Origin: Candidatus Wolframiiraptor sp. EX4484-121
GTDB taxonomy: Archaea > Thermoproteota > Nitrososphaeria_A > Caldarchaeales > Wolframiiraptoraceae
Direction of reading: 5' to 3'
Length of the DNA stretch: 11,266 nt
Assembly (NCBI GenBank): GCA_002255105.1
Contig: NJEK01000059.1
Span: 1-11,266 of the forward strand
The notes under the pieces are model-generated. The model did no database searches and was not told where the DNA came from. It saw only the letters and a program-made list of their open reading frames with translations. The stretch's first letter is position 1; every line of letters starts with the position of its first letter. The translations under genes and the position numbers were made by a program. Below are positions 1 to 6,900 of this stretch, in pieces.

Positions 1-247
1 CGTCGAACTTCGGCCTTATGGGCCCTCCCCCGCCCTCTGGATACAGCTCCACACCCATTATCTTCACAGGCGTATCCCCAACGTTCCTCACGTGGAGGAT
101 GCATTTTCCATTGCTCATGTAGCCGAGGTCCACGCTTATCGAGGACTGAACTTGGGCGATGGACTCATCGGTCTCATGGGTGAATTGGAGGGAGGAGGAG
201 AACGACCAACCCACCTCACTTATCGCGCCCCGACTCCCTCCACGCAT
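1..247 (-). CDS. Type IV pilin-like protein, partial, lacking its hydrophobic helix
   Basis: Reverse-strand reading frame from an ATG at 247 that runs off the left edge (82 residues visible). It opens with MRGGSRGAISEVG, which resembles an archaeal class III prepilin site (basic residues, Gly, then SEV). The part from DESIAQVQ onward (residues 27-70) aligns by eye with the pilin encoded just upstream: DESI/DRSI, GKCILHVRNVG/GTCILFIRNYG, and VELYPEG/AYIYPAD. Between SEV and DESI there are only 14 residues, mostly polar, where the neighbour has 36 that include the membrane/assembly helix. About 22 residues (66 nt) are therefore missing in frame. The start is supported by a TTATAA box 28 nt upstream, giving a leaderless transcript. 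As it stands the product could be secreted or assembled poorly, or not at all. It is either a real degenerate paralogue or an assembly deletion. The family assignment rests on the neighbour comparison. Confidence 0.6.
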   Translation of the reverse strand, partial: MRGGSRGAISEVGWSFSSSLQFTHETDESIAQVQSSISVDLGYMSNGKCILHVRNVGDTPVKIMGVELYPEGGGGPIRPKFD

Positions 248-270
248 CCAGGCTTAAAAATGCGGGTCAA

Positions 271-280
271 AATTATAAGT
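271..280 (-). promoter_or_regulatory. TATA-like box for the partial pilin gene
   Basis: Read on the minus strand as ACTTATAATT, centred 28 nt upstream of the ATG at 247. It overlaps the stop codon of the upstream pilin gene. The spacing predicts transcription starting at or within a few bases of the start codon. Confidence 0.45.
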
Positions 281-282
281 TT

Positions 283-792
283 TTAGCTGTGGGCCAAAGC
301 CGTGCGTATGCTGAACCATCTGCCGAACTGCGCATATTCGGAGGGTGGTGAGGTGGATGAGTGAAGCCTGCTTGGGATCGCATAGACCTTCGCTACGACC
401 TCATCGGCGTTAACGCAATCTCCGCAAGTTAAGGCGACCTTCCCAAGCTCCCCTCTCCGGATTGGTATGCTGAGGTTGAAGCTGAGGCCGACGTTCACCG
501 AGGAGTCTGCGGGATAGATATAGGCATCGGTTATCAACGCATCTTCCCGACCATAATTACGTATGAAGAGGATGCACGTCCCATCGGGCTTTACATGGAT
601 GTACTCTATAGAGAGACGTAGATTCTGCTGGACTATGCTCCTATCTATCTCCTGCCTATAGAGGTTGCCGTACACGTTGGCCATACCCCCCACGGCGAAG
701 TAAACGGCCATTCCCACGGCGAGGACCGTCATCGCTAGGAGAGCCGCCGCCGTTACCTCGCTTAACCCCCTTAAACGCCTATCCCTCAACAT
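283..792 (-). CDS. Type IV pilin / archaellin-like protein with class III signal peptide
   Basis: A 169-residue product from the ATG at 792. It begins MLRDRRLRGLSEV, a short basic leader with a predicted prepilin peptidase cut after Gly (RG/LSEV). A hydrophobic helix of about 20 residues follows (AAALLAMTVLAVGMAVYF), then a beta-rich extracellular domain. That domain holds two cysteines close together (TCGDC, near residue 124) and one in GTCILFIRNYG. This is the layout of archaeal type IV pilins and archaellins. The frame stays open to a GTG at 828, but the ATG at 792 gives a normal leader length and lies about 24 nt from a TTTATTTA box. It sits 42 nt downstream of the AmrS-type gene and directly upstream of a paralogous pilin gene. 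It is a probable substrate for the pilus ATPase and platform protein encoded further right. The exact filament (adhesive pilus or archaellum) cannot be told from the sequence. Confidence 0.72.
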   Translation of the reverse strand: MLRDRRLRGLSEVTAAALLAMTVLAVGMAVYFAVGGMANVYGNLYRQEIDRSIVQQNLRLSIEYIHVKPDGTCILFIRNYGREDALITDAYIYPADSSVNVGLSFNLSIPIRRGELGKVALTCGDCVNADEVVAKVYAIPSRLHSSTSPPSEYAQFGRWFSIRTALAHS

Positions 793-812
793 GATAAACA
801 TGTTTATGCGGC

Positions 813-820
813 TAAATAAA
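813..820 (-). promoter_or_regulatory. TATA-like box for the pilin gene
   Basis: TTTATTTA on the minus strand, about 24 nt upstream of the ATG at 792 and inside the longer open frame that begins at 828. This is the main reason to prefer the downstream start. Confidence 0.4.
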
Positions 821-834
821 CATGACACCGGGAG

Positions 835-1866
835 TTAGCCGGGCATGGGCTTCCCCTCGATGAAACTCCCCCTAATCGGTATCCTCTGGCCGCATCTCGG
901 ACACCTGTCGCCGTCAAGCCGATAGTAGGTTACCCGATAATGGTGGCGCGCTATGAGAACTTTCCCACATCCCGGGCACCTCGTCTCCTCAAGCTCTGGG
1001 ATACCGACGTTACCAACGTAAACGTAATTTATCCCGATGCTTTGAGCCCTCTCCTTTATCCTGAGAAGCTTCGGGAGAGAGGTAGGGGGCTCCTTCCAAG
1101 CATGCGCGGGATAATATCTATTTATGTGGAGGGGGATGTCTGGGCCAAGCAGGTCGACATGTTTTCCTAGAATCCACTCAACGCATTCTTCATCGTCGTT
1201 GAACCCGGTTACAACCAAGTAAACCATCTCGACGTGCCCGCCCAAGTCTATCAGCCTTCTGGCATTCCTGAAGATCTTCAAATGGTCTATCGTTGCGAGC
1301 GCCCCACGCGCCTTCGGACACCCCTTAATATCCACGCTATATCCATCCGCCCCAGCCTCCATCAAATTCTCTAGGGCCTTCTCAGTGAAGTATCCGTTCG
1401 TGACCAACACTCCGTATAGGTTGTTTCGCTTACCGAGCTCGAATAGATCCAGCAGATAGTCGTATAGGGTTGCGGGCTCATTAAAGCTCGCGCACAATCC
1501 CTCATCACCTACCTTAAGCGCGTATTCGACGAGCCTCTCCGGCGGAATCCTCCTCGGATCTCTTGGGAGATTTGAGAAGCTCAGGTGATTGTTTTGACAC
1601 CATGGGCAGTAGAAGTTGCATCCATAGCCTGAGAAGGTTAGGGCTGTGCTGTTCGGCCAATAATGGAATAATGGTTTGATCTCTATCGGCCTGCTCTCAA
1701 CAGCGCTCAAGACGCCGTATCCTACATGGATGAGCTTCCCAGACAGATTCCGGTAATTCTTGCAGACGCCGGTCTGACCTGGCTTGAGGATGCATCTTCT
1801 CTCACAGACTAGACATCTTATGACATTATCCTCAACCCTCTCATAAAGCCGCGCCTGAAACTCCAC
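835..1866 (-). CDS. amrS: AmmeMemoRadiSam system radical SAM enzyme (AmrS-like)
   Basis: A 343-residue iron-sulfur protein of the AmrS family, related to pyruvate formate-lyase activating enzymes. The radical SAM cluster motif is C83-NFY-C87-PW-C90 within GYGCNFYCPWCQNN. Upstream is a cysteine-rich N-terminus (C18, C21, C25, C35) typical of AmrS. After the barrel, which includes the ASFNEPA, VTNGY and SVDIKG strands, comes a C-terminal CxxC/CxxC zinc-ribbon-like tail (C297/C300 and C322/C325). The family often occurs with Memo and AMMECR1 proteins, and its reaction is not settled; neither partner is visible here. Translation starts at a GTG at 1866, supported by a TTTTATTT box 25 nt upstream. 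It reads toward the pilin genes. A functional tie to pili is not supported by anything beyond proximity. The family call is firm. Confidence 0.88.
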   Translation of the reverse strand: MEFQARLYERVEDNVIRCLVCERRCILKPGQTGVCKNYRNLSGKLIHVGYGVLSAVESRPIEIKPLFHYWPNSTALTFSGYGCNFYCPWCQNNHLSFSNLPRDPRRIPPERLVEYALKVGDEGLCASFNEPATLYDYLLDLFELGKRNNLYGVLVTNGYFTEKALENLMEAGADGYSVDIKGCPKARGALATIDHLKIFRNARRLIDLGGHVEMVYLVVTGFNDDEECVEWILGKHVDLLGPDIPLHINRYYPAHAWKEPPTSLPKLLRIKERAQSIGINYVYVGNVGIPELEETRCPGCGKVLIARHHYRVTYYRLDGDRCPRCGQRIPIRGSFIEGKPMPG

Positions 1867-1887
1867 AAAACGACTTACGTAATCCGG

Positions 1888-1895
1888 AAATAAAA
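1888..1895 (-). promoter_or_regulatory. TATA-like box for the AmrS-like gene
   Basis: TTTTATTT on the minus strand, centred 25 nt upstream of the GTG at 1866. It is flanked by a perfect palindrome, TAAAACGTTTTA at 1891-1902, that overlaps the box and could be either chance or an operator. Confidence 0.45.
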
Positions 1896-2002
1896 CGTTT
1901 TAACGGCAGATCGCTCTAAGCGCTGAATCTCATCCTCAAGGGGTTCTTAGAATATTGATTGCATCGAATCCTTCTTTTGCTGAGTATGTTTTGTGTAAAA
2001 AG

Positions 2003-2010
2003 ATTTATAC
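2003..2010 (+). promoter_or_regulatory. TATA-like box for the SPASM radical SAM gene
   Basis: ATTTATAC preceded by an A-rich stretch (AAAAAG). Transcription would begin near 2030-2034, just ahead of or within the sequence GGGAGGAT at 2032-2039, which resembles a Shine-Dalgarno site. The rest of the 1867-2039 divergent spacer shows nothing else recognisable. Confidence 0.45.
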
Positions 2011-2039
2011 GGATCTGATCGGTCAAATAGCGGGAGGAT

Positions 2040-3158
2040 ATTCCTCAGAAACTCTGCGCGCCATTCGTCATAGTCTGGAATTTCACGAATGCATGCAACC
2101 TGAGATGTAAGCACTGTTATCAAAACGCCGGGCCTAAGCCTCTCCCAAACGAGCTTACATTCGAGGAGAAGTTGAATGTCTTGAATCAGCTCGATGAGAT
2201 GGAGATACCTCTGATAGCGTTCAGCGGCGGCGAGCCTACGATCCACCCAGACTTCATACCGATGGTGAAGGAAGCGACGAGGAGGGGGATCTATGTAGCC
2301 GTCGCGACTAATGGGCTGGCCTTCGCGAGCGAATCCTTCACGGATAAGGCGTTGAAGGCGGGGTTGAAGTATGTTGAGGTGAGCTTGGACTCCACGGATC
2401 CAAAGGTTCACGACGAGTTTAGGGGGGTTAAGGGGGCTTGGGAGCTCGCGGTCAAGGGGATTAGAAATGTGGTGAAGCATGGGGGCGCGTCAACGGGGAT
2501 AGCCATGACCCTGACAAAGCTCAATAAGGATCAGATAGGCGACATGGTTAGGCTCGGAGAGGAGCTTGGAGTGACTAGGGTGATCTTCTTCAACTTCATA
2601 CCGACCGGAAGGGGGAAGGAGAATGTTAGTCTCGACCTAACGCCGGAGGAGAGGGAGGAGGCTCTAAGATGGATTTATCGAGAATCCCGTAGATCGAGCG
2701 TCCAAGTCGTCTCAACAGCTCCCCAGCTCGCAAGAGTTTCATGGCAGATGAGCCGGGGAGAGGATGTTCTACCAACCCACTTCACCGTTCCGAAAAGCCA
2801 AACCCTCAGAGGCCTGGCGGAGTTCATCGGCGGATGCGGAGCTGGAAGGATCTACGCAGCGATCCAGCCAGATGGAAAGGTAACTCCATGCGTCTTCATG
2901 CCGATAGTGGTTGGCGACCTGAGGAAGCAGACGTTTAAGGAGATTTGGGAGAATAGCGAGGTCATGCTCAAACTCAGAAACAAGGATCTGATCAAACCCC
3001 CATGCGGGGAATGCCCTTATCGATATGTCTGTGGAGGATGTAGGGCCAGAGCCTACTCGTATTACGGGGACTATCTCGCCCCAGATCCAGGATGCCTCAG
3101 GGGATTGATGGTCAGCCGGGGGATGAGGGAGGAAGTCCTGGCCACCGTGGAGAGATAA
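2040..3158 (+). CDS. SPASM-domain radical SAM protein (AhbD/NirJ/Cmo-like)
   Basis: About 372 residues if read from the ATT at 2040. The cluster motif C19-NLR-C23-KH-C26 lies in NACNLRCKHCYQNAG, followed by the SAM-binding SGGEP motif at residues 62-66. The C-terminal SPASM region has seven cysteines (266, 284, 322, 325, 331, 334, 352), including GKVTPC, CGECPYRYVCGGC and PDPGC, expected to bind extra 4Fe-4S clusters. This combination resembles heme biosynthesis enzymes AhbD/NirJ and the tungsten-oxidoreductase cofactor-modifying proteins; the substrate cannot be decided. The frame is open only from 2031 (TAG at 2028-2030) and contains no ATG, GTG or TTG before 2172. Starting at the TTG at 2172 would delete the cluster cysteines, so it is not credible. 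Either a rare ATT start is used after GGGAGGAT or a sequence error hides the start. Its promoter is separate from that of the divergent AmrS-like gene. Confidence 0.8.
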   Translation: MPQKLCAPFVIVWNFTNACNLRCKHCYQNAGPKPLPNELTFEEKLNVLNQLDEMEIPLIAFSGGEPTIHPDFIPMVKEATRRGIYVAVATNGLAFASESFTDKALKAGLKYVEVSLDSTDPKVHDEFRGVKGAWELAVKGIRNVVKHGGASTGIAMTLTKLNKDQIGDMVRLGEELGVTRVIFFNFIPTGRGKENVSLDLTPEEREEALRWIYRESRRSSVQVVSTAPQLARVSWQMSRGEDVLPTHFTVPKSQTLRGLAEFIGGCGAGRIYAAIQPDGKVTPCVFMPIVVGDLRKQTFKEIWENSEVMLKLRNKDLIKPPCGECPYRYVCGGCRARAYSYYGDYLAPDPGCLRGLMVSRGMREEVLATVER

Positions 3159-3165
3159 CCAAACG

Positions 3166-3175
3166 TTTTTAATTT
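3166..3175 (+). promoter_or_regulatory. TATA-like box for the winged-helix gene
   Basis: TTTTTAATTT placed about 24 nt upstream of the GTG at 3195, and only 7 bases beyond the stop codon of the radical SAM gene. It suggests that the regulator has its own transcript. Confidence 0.4.
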
Positions 3176-3194
3176 CATCGAGTCGAGCGGTGGG

Positions 3195-3803
3195 GTGATC
3201 TATGTGAAAGAATTATCCGAGATTCTCGGATTAAGCTATAAGCAGACCCTCGATCTTATGACTAGGCTCAGGAAGCGGGGTCTCGTCATCAGGAGAGGTA
3301 TAGGGGTATATAGCTTAACGGAGAGGGGGTGGAAATTATGCGACTTGATGAAGAACCTTAAACCCTCTATTAAGTCCCCATTTAAGGTCATCAGATTATT
3401 ATTGATCGCTGGAAGCGGGCCAGGCAATAAGCTCCCGCTCAAGAGGCTTATGAAACTGTCGAGAATGGGGAGAGACGAGCTCATCGAGATCTTATCTGAC
3501 TGGGGGAGATTCTATGAAGAAGATGGAGAAGAATACTTTGAGTTTAGCGAGGAGAGAGAGAAGCAGTTTAGGGAGCTTATACGCGTCCTTGGTATAGGAC
3601 CTCTAACCCTTAGAATATTGACGTTTCTGACAAGGGGACGTGACCTGTCATCGATACTAATGAGATTTCTGATAATTTATCTCTCAGTTTCCATACTAGT
3701 AATATATGATATTCTCACAGCTCATGTTCTTGGGGTGATCGCCGCGTTACTCTGGATGGCCGTAACGATGATATTCATAATATTATTCGCTTCCAAGAAA
3801 TAG
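3195..3803 (+). CDS. Membrane-anchored winged-helix regulator (ArnR-like architecture)
   Basis: A 202-residue protein. Residues 5-45 form a winged helix-turn-helix (ELSEILGLSYKQTLDLMTRL as helices, then RRGIGVYSLTERG as the wing). Residues 60-125 may form a second, weaker helix-turn-helix-like domain (KLPLKRLMKLSRMGRDELIE). The C-terminus has two hydrophobic helices at about 155-173 and 176-198, ending in KK. A DNA-binding head plus two C-terminal membrane helices is the layout of ArnR/ArnR1, the membrane-bound archaellum regulators of Sulfolobus. Homology to them is not shown, only similar architecture. The GTG at 3195 fits leaderless initiation. A GTG at 3204 preceded by GGTGATC, which matches the archaeal 16S rRNA tail, is a good alternative. 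The gene converges on the Roadblock gene with one base between the stop codons. Given the nearby pilus genes, it may regulate them. Confidence 0.6.
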   Translation: MIYVKELSEILGLSYKQTLDLMTRLRKRGLVIRRGIGVYSLTERGWKLCDLMKNLKPSIKSPFKVIRLLLIAGSGPGNKLPLKRLMKLSRMGRDELIEILSDWGRFYEEDGEEYFEFSEEREKQFRELIRVLGIGPLTLRILTFLTRGRDLSSILMRFLIIYLSVSILVIYDILTAHVLGVIAALLWMAVTMIFIILFASKK

Positions 3804-3804
3804 C

Positions 3805-4185
3805 TTATCCCAAAACGTCCTTAATGTCCCTCACAATGTTCGTCGCATCTATCAGTATTAGCCCGAGATTCGCGTTGGGCTTCATCAATATCACCAAGGA
3901 TGATTTCCTACCAGAGCACACTAATGCTCCACCGTTTTCAGAAAGTATTATCAGCTGAGCCACGTTTCCGAACCCCACCTGCTGAGATGCTCTCTCAGCA
4001 ATACTCATAAGTGCTGCGAAGGCCGCTGAGACTAAATCTTCATCCATATTTTTCGGGATCTCCCCCGCTAACATGAGTCCCTCGTTGCTCACTACCGCCG
4101 CTCCCAAGATATCTTGGTTCGCCTCCGGAAGCCTCCTTAAAATCTCATTGACCTTACTCATCTCGATCGGCGGCAACTCCCTCAT
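3805..4185 (-). CDS. Roadblock/LC7 domain protein (orphan copy)
   Basis: A 126-residue protein covering one Roadblock/LC7 domain. It has a first helix (SKVNEILRRLPEAN), strands ILGAAVVSNEGLMLAGEIP, a long second helix (DEDLVSAAFAALMSIAERAS), strands LIILSENGGALVCSG and SLVILMKPNANLGLILI, and a last helix (ATNIVRDIKDVLG). The KPNANLGLI segment closely matches KPNPNLGFI in the Roadblock protein encoded at 9581-9943. Such proteins dimerise and act on small Ras-like GTPases as partners or activators, as MglB does. The ATG at 4185 is chosen because CATATATG sits 24 nt upstream. The frame extends to an ATG at 4236, and an ATG at 4161 is also possible. It lies 69 nt after the unknown gene at 4255-4878 and may be co-transcribed with it. 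Its partner GTPase is probably the one encoded at 9940-10485. Confidence 0.8.
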   Translation of the reverse strand: MRELPPIEMSKVNEILRRLPEANQDILGAAVVSNEGLMLAGEIPKNMDEDLVSAAFAALMSIAERASQQVGFGNVAQLIILSENGGALVCSGRKSSLVILMKPNANLGLILIDATNIVRDIKDVLG

Positions 4186-4205
4186 CTTATAAGTCAATCG
4201 AGCCT

Positions 4206-4213
4206 CATATATG
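4206..4213 (-). promoter_or_regulatory. TATA-like box for the orphan Roadblock gene
   Basis: CATATATG, centred about 24 nt upstream of the ATG at 4185, consistent with a leaderless transcript. It overlaps the longer open frame that begins at 4236. Confidence 0.33.
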
Positions 4214-4254
4214 CGTTTCCAAACCAACAACCTCATGAGGCATATTATTGAGCC

Positions 4255-4878
4255 TCAGCCGACGTCTAGGAGCCTGATCCCTAAAAGCTTGACATAGATT
4301 CCCCTGAGCTTCTCATATTTCACATCATCTATTTTCTTCTCGAGCTTGAGCTTATCCAGCTTTCTCATCAACTCCTCAAACACGTGCTTGCAGAGGCCGG
4401 CGACCGCCGGGCTCCCCCCATATACTTTAGATTCCTCAGAGCGCTTGGCCTCAACCCCATTAAAGCTCCCCATCTTGCGGGCGCGACGTAGCAGACGATC
4501 AACTACTTGCTCGGAGTTTAAGCGGCCTCTGCTGCTTATTAGCATGGAGTACAGTTCTGATGCCATGTCCACAGCCTCCTCGCCAAAGTAGTCGCATCCC
4601 CCTAAGCTGACGGCTGGAAAGAGGGGTATATTGAATACCGGTTTATACCTCTCCTTATATAATTCCGATATCGAGTACACTATCACCTTCAAGGTGTCAC
4701 ATCTCCTCGCAGAGTTTGGCCTCAACGCTATCTTAAGCTCGGTGAGTATGGCTCCGAGATATCTTTGGGAGCTGAGCTTCACCCCGCCGTCCAATTCCCC
4801 GATCAATTCATCGAGAATCGCCGCTATACTATAGGACAAGTCGTCTTCCGCTAGGAAGAATATTATGTGCTTTTCCAT
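4255..4878 (-). CDS. Hypothetical protein, 207 residues
   Basis: I do not recognise this family. It starts with MEKHIIFFLAEDDLSYSIAA, has no signal peptide or convincing membrane helix, and looks mostly helical. Residues about 1-85 could form a mixed alpha/beta domain (IIFFLAED and TLKVIVYSI as strands). Residues 95-140 are helical (GEEAVDMASELYSMLISS, then VVDRLLRRARKMG). The tail at 160-200 is a charged amphipathic helix rich in Lys/Glu (MRKLDKLKLEKKIDDVKYEK) that may be coiled-coil. The ATG at 4878 is about 30 nt from a weak CCTTAAAC element (around 4905-4912); GCTTATAT further up (about 4938-4945) is another candidate. It lies between the pilus ATPase gene and a Roadblock gene on the same strand, so a role with the Roadblock/GTPase switch is possible but unproven. 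Confidence 0.6.
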   Translation of the reverse strand: MEKHIIFFLAEDDLSYSIAAILDELIGELDGGVKLSSQRYLGAILTELKIALRPNSARRCDTLKVIVYSISELYKERYKPVFNIPLFPAVSLGGCDYFGEEAVDMASELYSMLISSRGRLNSEQVVDRLLRRARKMGSFNGVEAKRSEESKVYGGSPAVAGLCKHVFEELMRKLDKLKLEKKIDDVKYEKLRGIYVKLLGIRLLDVG

Positions 4879-4977
4879 CCCCGCGTCTCACAGTTCTCGC
4901 GTGAGTTTAAGGCTTTCTTTGCTTGGCCGGATCCTCGATATAAGCGGATTATTTTGGGGTATTTGATCTGGGAATCG

Positions 4978-6900
4978 CTAAACCTTCTTAAGCTTTATGA
5001 GACCCTCCGACACCTCTATCTTACCTTCACTCCTTAACCTCAATAAGGCCTTCACGACGAGATCCTTGGGAATGGAGGCCTTAGCGAATATCTGCCAATA
5101 TGGGATCGAGCCGTTACTCATTGACAGAAGCTCTATCACATGGTTTACAGCGTCCTCCACTCCCTTGGCCTCGGTTTCCTCGATGGGCTTCCTGACGGGG
5201 ATTGAGGGAGTCTTCGGAGTTGGGGACCAAGATGCCAGAACCTCTCCCTTAAATCCGACGGATGGAGCTGCGGCAACCACCTCTATCCCATGATCCTTAA
5301 GGAACTTCTCCGGATTCGTGTAGTATGAGTAGACCACGTTTGCGACGTCCTTCAATTCAACCACATTATTTCTGATCATCCACTCCAATACCGCCTTCCT
5401 CCTCCAAAGCTCTTCTAGGACGTCCTCCTTAGACTTCCCCATCCTCAACGCTATTCTATCGAGTATTATGCTCGCCGGGAAGTCTGTTCTGAACGTGTCG
5501 CTTAGAGGATCCCATTCGGCTATCGTGATATATCTACCATAATCCGCAACCTCCCAGACGGATCGAACCCTCCTGCCGAACGCCCTGCCCTTAAACGGCT
5601 TCGGGAGATAAACCCTCTCAATCAATATGAAGGCGTCGAGGAGGGAGATGTGGCTCGGTGGGATGTTCATCGGAGGGCTGACAAGCCTCTTGATAGCAGA
5701 CTCAACGCTCTCTGCGTGGATGGTCGACATACCCCCATGGCCAGTCGCGATCGACTGGAATAAGACGAAGGCCTCCTCTCCCCTCACCTCGCCAACTATT
5801 AGATAGTCTGGCCTATATCTGAGACTCGTCCTCACCAGGTCGAATAGAGTTATCTGTCCGGTCTTCGTGGTTCCAAGCCCATAGCTCTCACGGGTTACGA
5901 ACTTCACCCAGTTCTCGGTTGGGAGGTTGAGTTCGGCGGTCTCCTCGCATGTAACTATCTTCATCCTAGGCTTGATGAAGCAGGCTAAGGCGTTTAGAAG
6001 GGTTGTCTTGCCGCTTCCGGTGGCTCCGGCTATCATTATGTTCGCCTTATGCTCTAAGAGTATCCAGAAGTATGCAGCCATCTCGGGGCTCATTAAGTTG
6101 CTCTCAAGGAGCTCAATTATGCTGAACGGCTTCTCCCTAAACTTCCTTATTGTGAACGTGCTCCCCCTCGGCGACACCTCCTCCCTGAAGGTCGCGGCGA
6201 GCCTATGTTTTCCATAGATCATCGCGTCGAGGATTGGGAACGCCGATGAGATATGTTTACCGGATTTGTGGGCCAGCTGTATTATGAAATCGTCCAAGAC
6301 ATCCCTGTCCGTGAACATTATGTTCGTTGGCATGCTCTCATAATCCCTATGCCAAACATAGACGGGGACGTTTACACCATCGCAGGATATGTCCTCAATC
6401 CTATAATCCTCCATTATGACGTTGAGAGGGCCGAATCCCATCATATCCCTCTCAAGATAGTAGATGAGCTTATCCCTCGATTCCTCGGAGACCCCGCCGA
6501 AAGCCCTCCTATACTTTTTCAGCAGTTTATCCGCCGTCTCGATCAATAGCTTTTTCACGTCCTCTTCTTCCCCGGGCTTCGGAGGCTCAAGTTCCTTTGA
6601 GAGCATGCCCTTCAACAATTCGAGGGCTTTTATCTCATGGGGTTCAAGCTGAACCTCTTTGACGAAATATGTTGGCTCAGGGGTTGGGCCTGGAGGGGTT
6701 GCGATCACGACTTCAGCATATCCTTCCCGTATAGGATAGCCGTCTATAACCTTGTAGTCTTTCGGAACGGGCTTGACCTCTATCCCCTTCCAGAAGAGCT
6801 CGTATTCCTCTTCTCCCTTGGACTTCTTTTTCTTACCCAAGCTCCTCCTACCCAACAATTTACTATCTTTAAGGGAGTAATATATCCTTCCCCGGAGCAT
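4978..6900 (-). CDS. Type II/IV secretion system (pilus) ATPase, TadA/FlaI-like
   Basis: A 640-residue hexameric motor of the PilT/VirB11/TadA/FlaI superfamily, expected to act at the inner face of the membrane and power filament assembly. Visible motifs are Walker A GATGSGKTT (292-300), an acidic box CEETAEL (318-324), Walker B YLIVGEVRGEE (366-376) and a His box TGHGGMSTIHAES (386-398). The N-terminal half (120-260) is the usual domain, containing MGFGPLNVIMEDYRIEDI. After the catalytic core there is a Pro-rich linker (559-572) and a small helical domain at 580-640 that looks like a winged helix (IFAKASIPKDLVVKALLRLR). This makes it longer than archaellum FlaI at roughly 500 residues. The ATG at 6900 directly follows the TAA of the permease gene, so translation is probably coupled. 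Its platform partner is likely the TadC-like protein encoded at 10485 onward. Confidence 0.9.
   Translation of the reverse strand: MLRGRIYYSLKDSKLLGRRSLGKKKKSKGEEEYELFWKGIEVKPVPKDYKVIDGYPIREGYAEVVIATPPGPTPEPTYFVKEVQLEPHEIKALELLKGMLSKELEPPKPGEEEDVKKLLIETADKLLKKYRRAFGGVSEESRDKLIYYLERDMMGFGPLNVIMEDYRIEDISCDGVNVPVYVWHRDYESMPTNIMFTDRDVLDDFIIQLAHKSGKHISSAFPILDAMIYGKHRLAATFREEVSPRGSTFTIRKFREKPFSIIELLESNLMSPEMAAYFWILLEHKANIMIAGATGSGKTTLLNALACFIKPRMKIVTCEETAELNLPTENWVKFVTRESYGLGTTKTGQITLFDLVRTSLRYRPDYLIVGEVRGEEAFVLFQSIATGHGGMSTIHAESVESAIKRLVSPPMNIPPSHISLLDAFILIERVYLPKPFKGRAFGRRVRSVWEVADYGRYITIAEWDPLSDTFRTDFPASIILDRIALRMGKSKEDVLEELWRRKAVLEWMIRNNVVELKDVANVVYSYYTNPEKFLKDHGIEVVAAAPSVGFKGEVLASWSPTPKTPSIPVRKPIEETEAKGVEDAVNHVIELLSMSNGSIPYWQIFAKASIPKDLVVKALLRLRSEGKIEVSEGLIKLKKV

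Noticed and set aside
92..286. Small plus-strand open frame at the left edge
   Set aside because: It is opposite the partial pilin gene, whose minus-strand frame aligns with the neighbouring pilin.
1891..1902. Perfect palindrome TAAAACGTTTTA, with a similar AAACGTTTTTAA near 3161-3172
   Set aside because: Both overlap TATA-like boxes in AT-rich spacers; two partial matches are too few to claim an operator.
1947..2480. Long minus-strand open frame across the start of the SPASM radical SAM gene
   Set aside because: It is antisense to the CxxxCxxC and GGEP motifs, has no recognisable domain and lies under a clear plus-strand promoter.
2172..3158. TTG start at 2172 for the SPASM radical SAM protein
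   Set aside because: It would remove the three cysteines that bind the radical SAM cluster, which are plainly encoded in frame just upstream.
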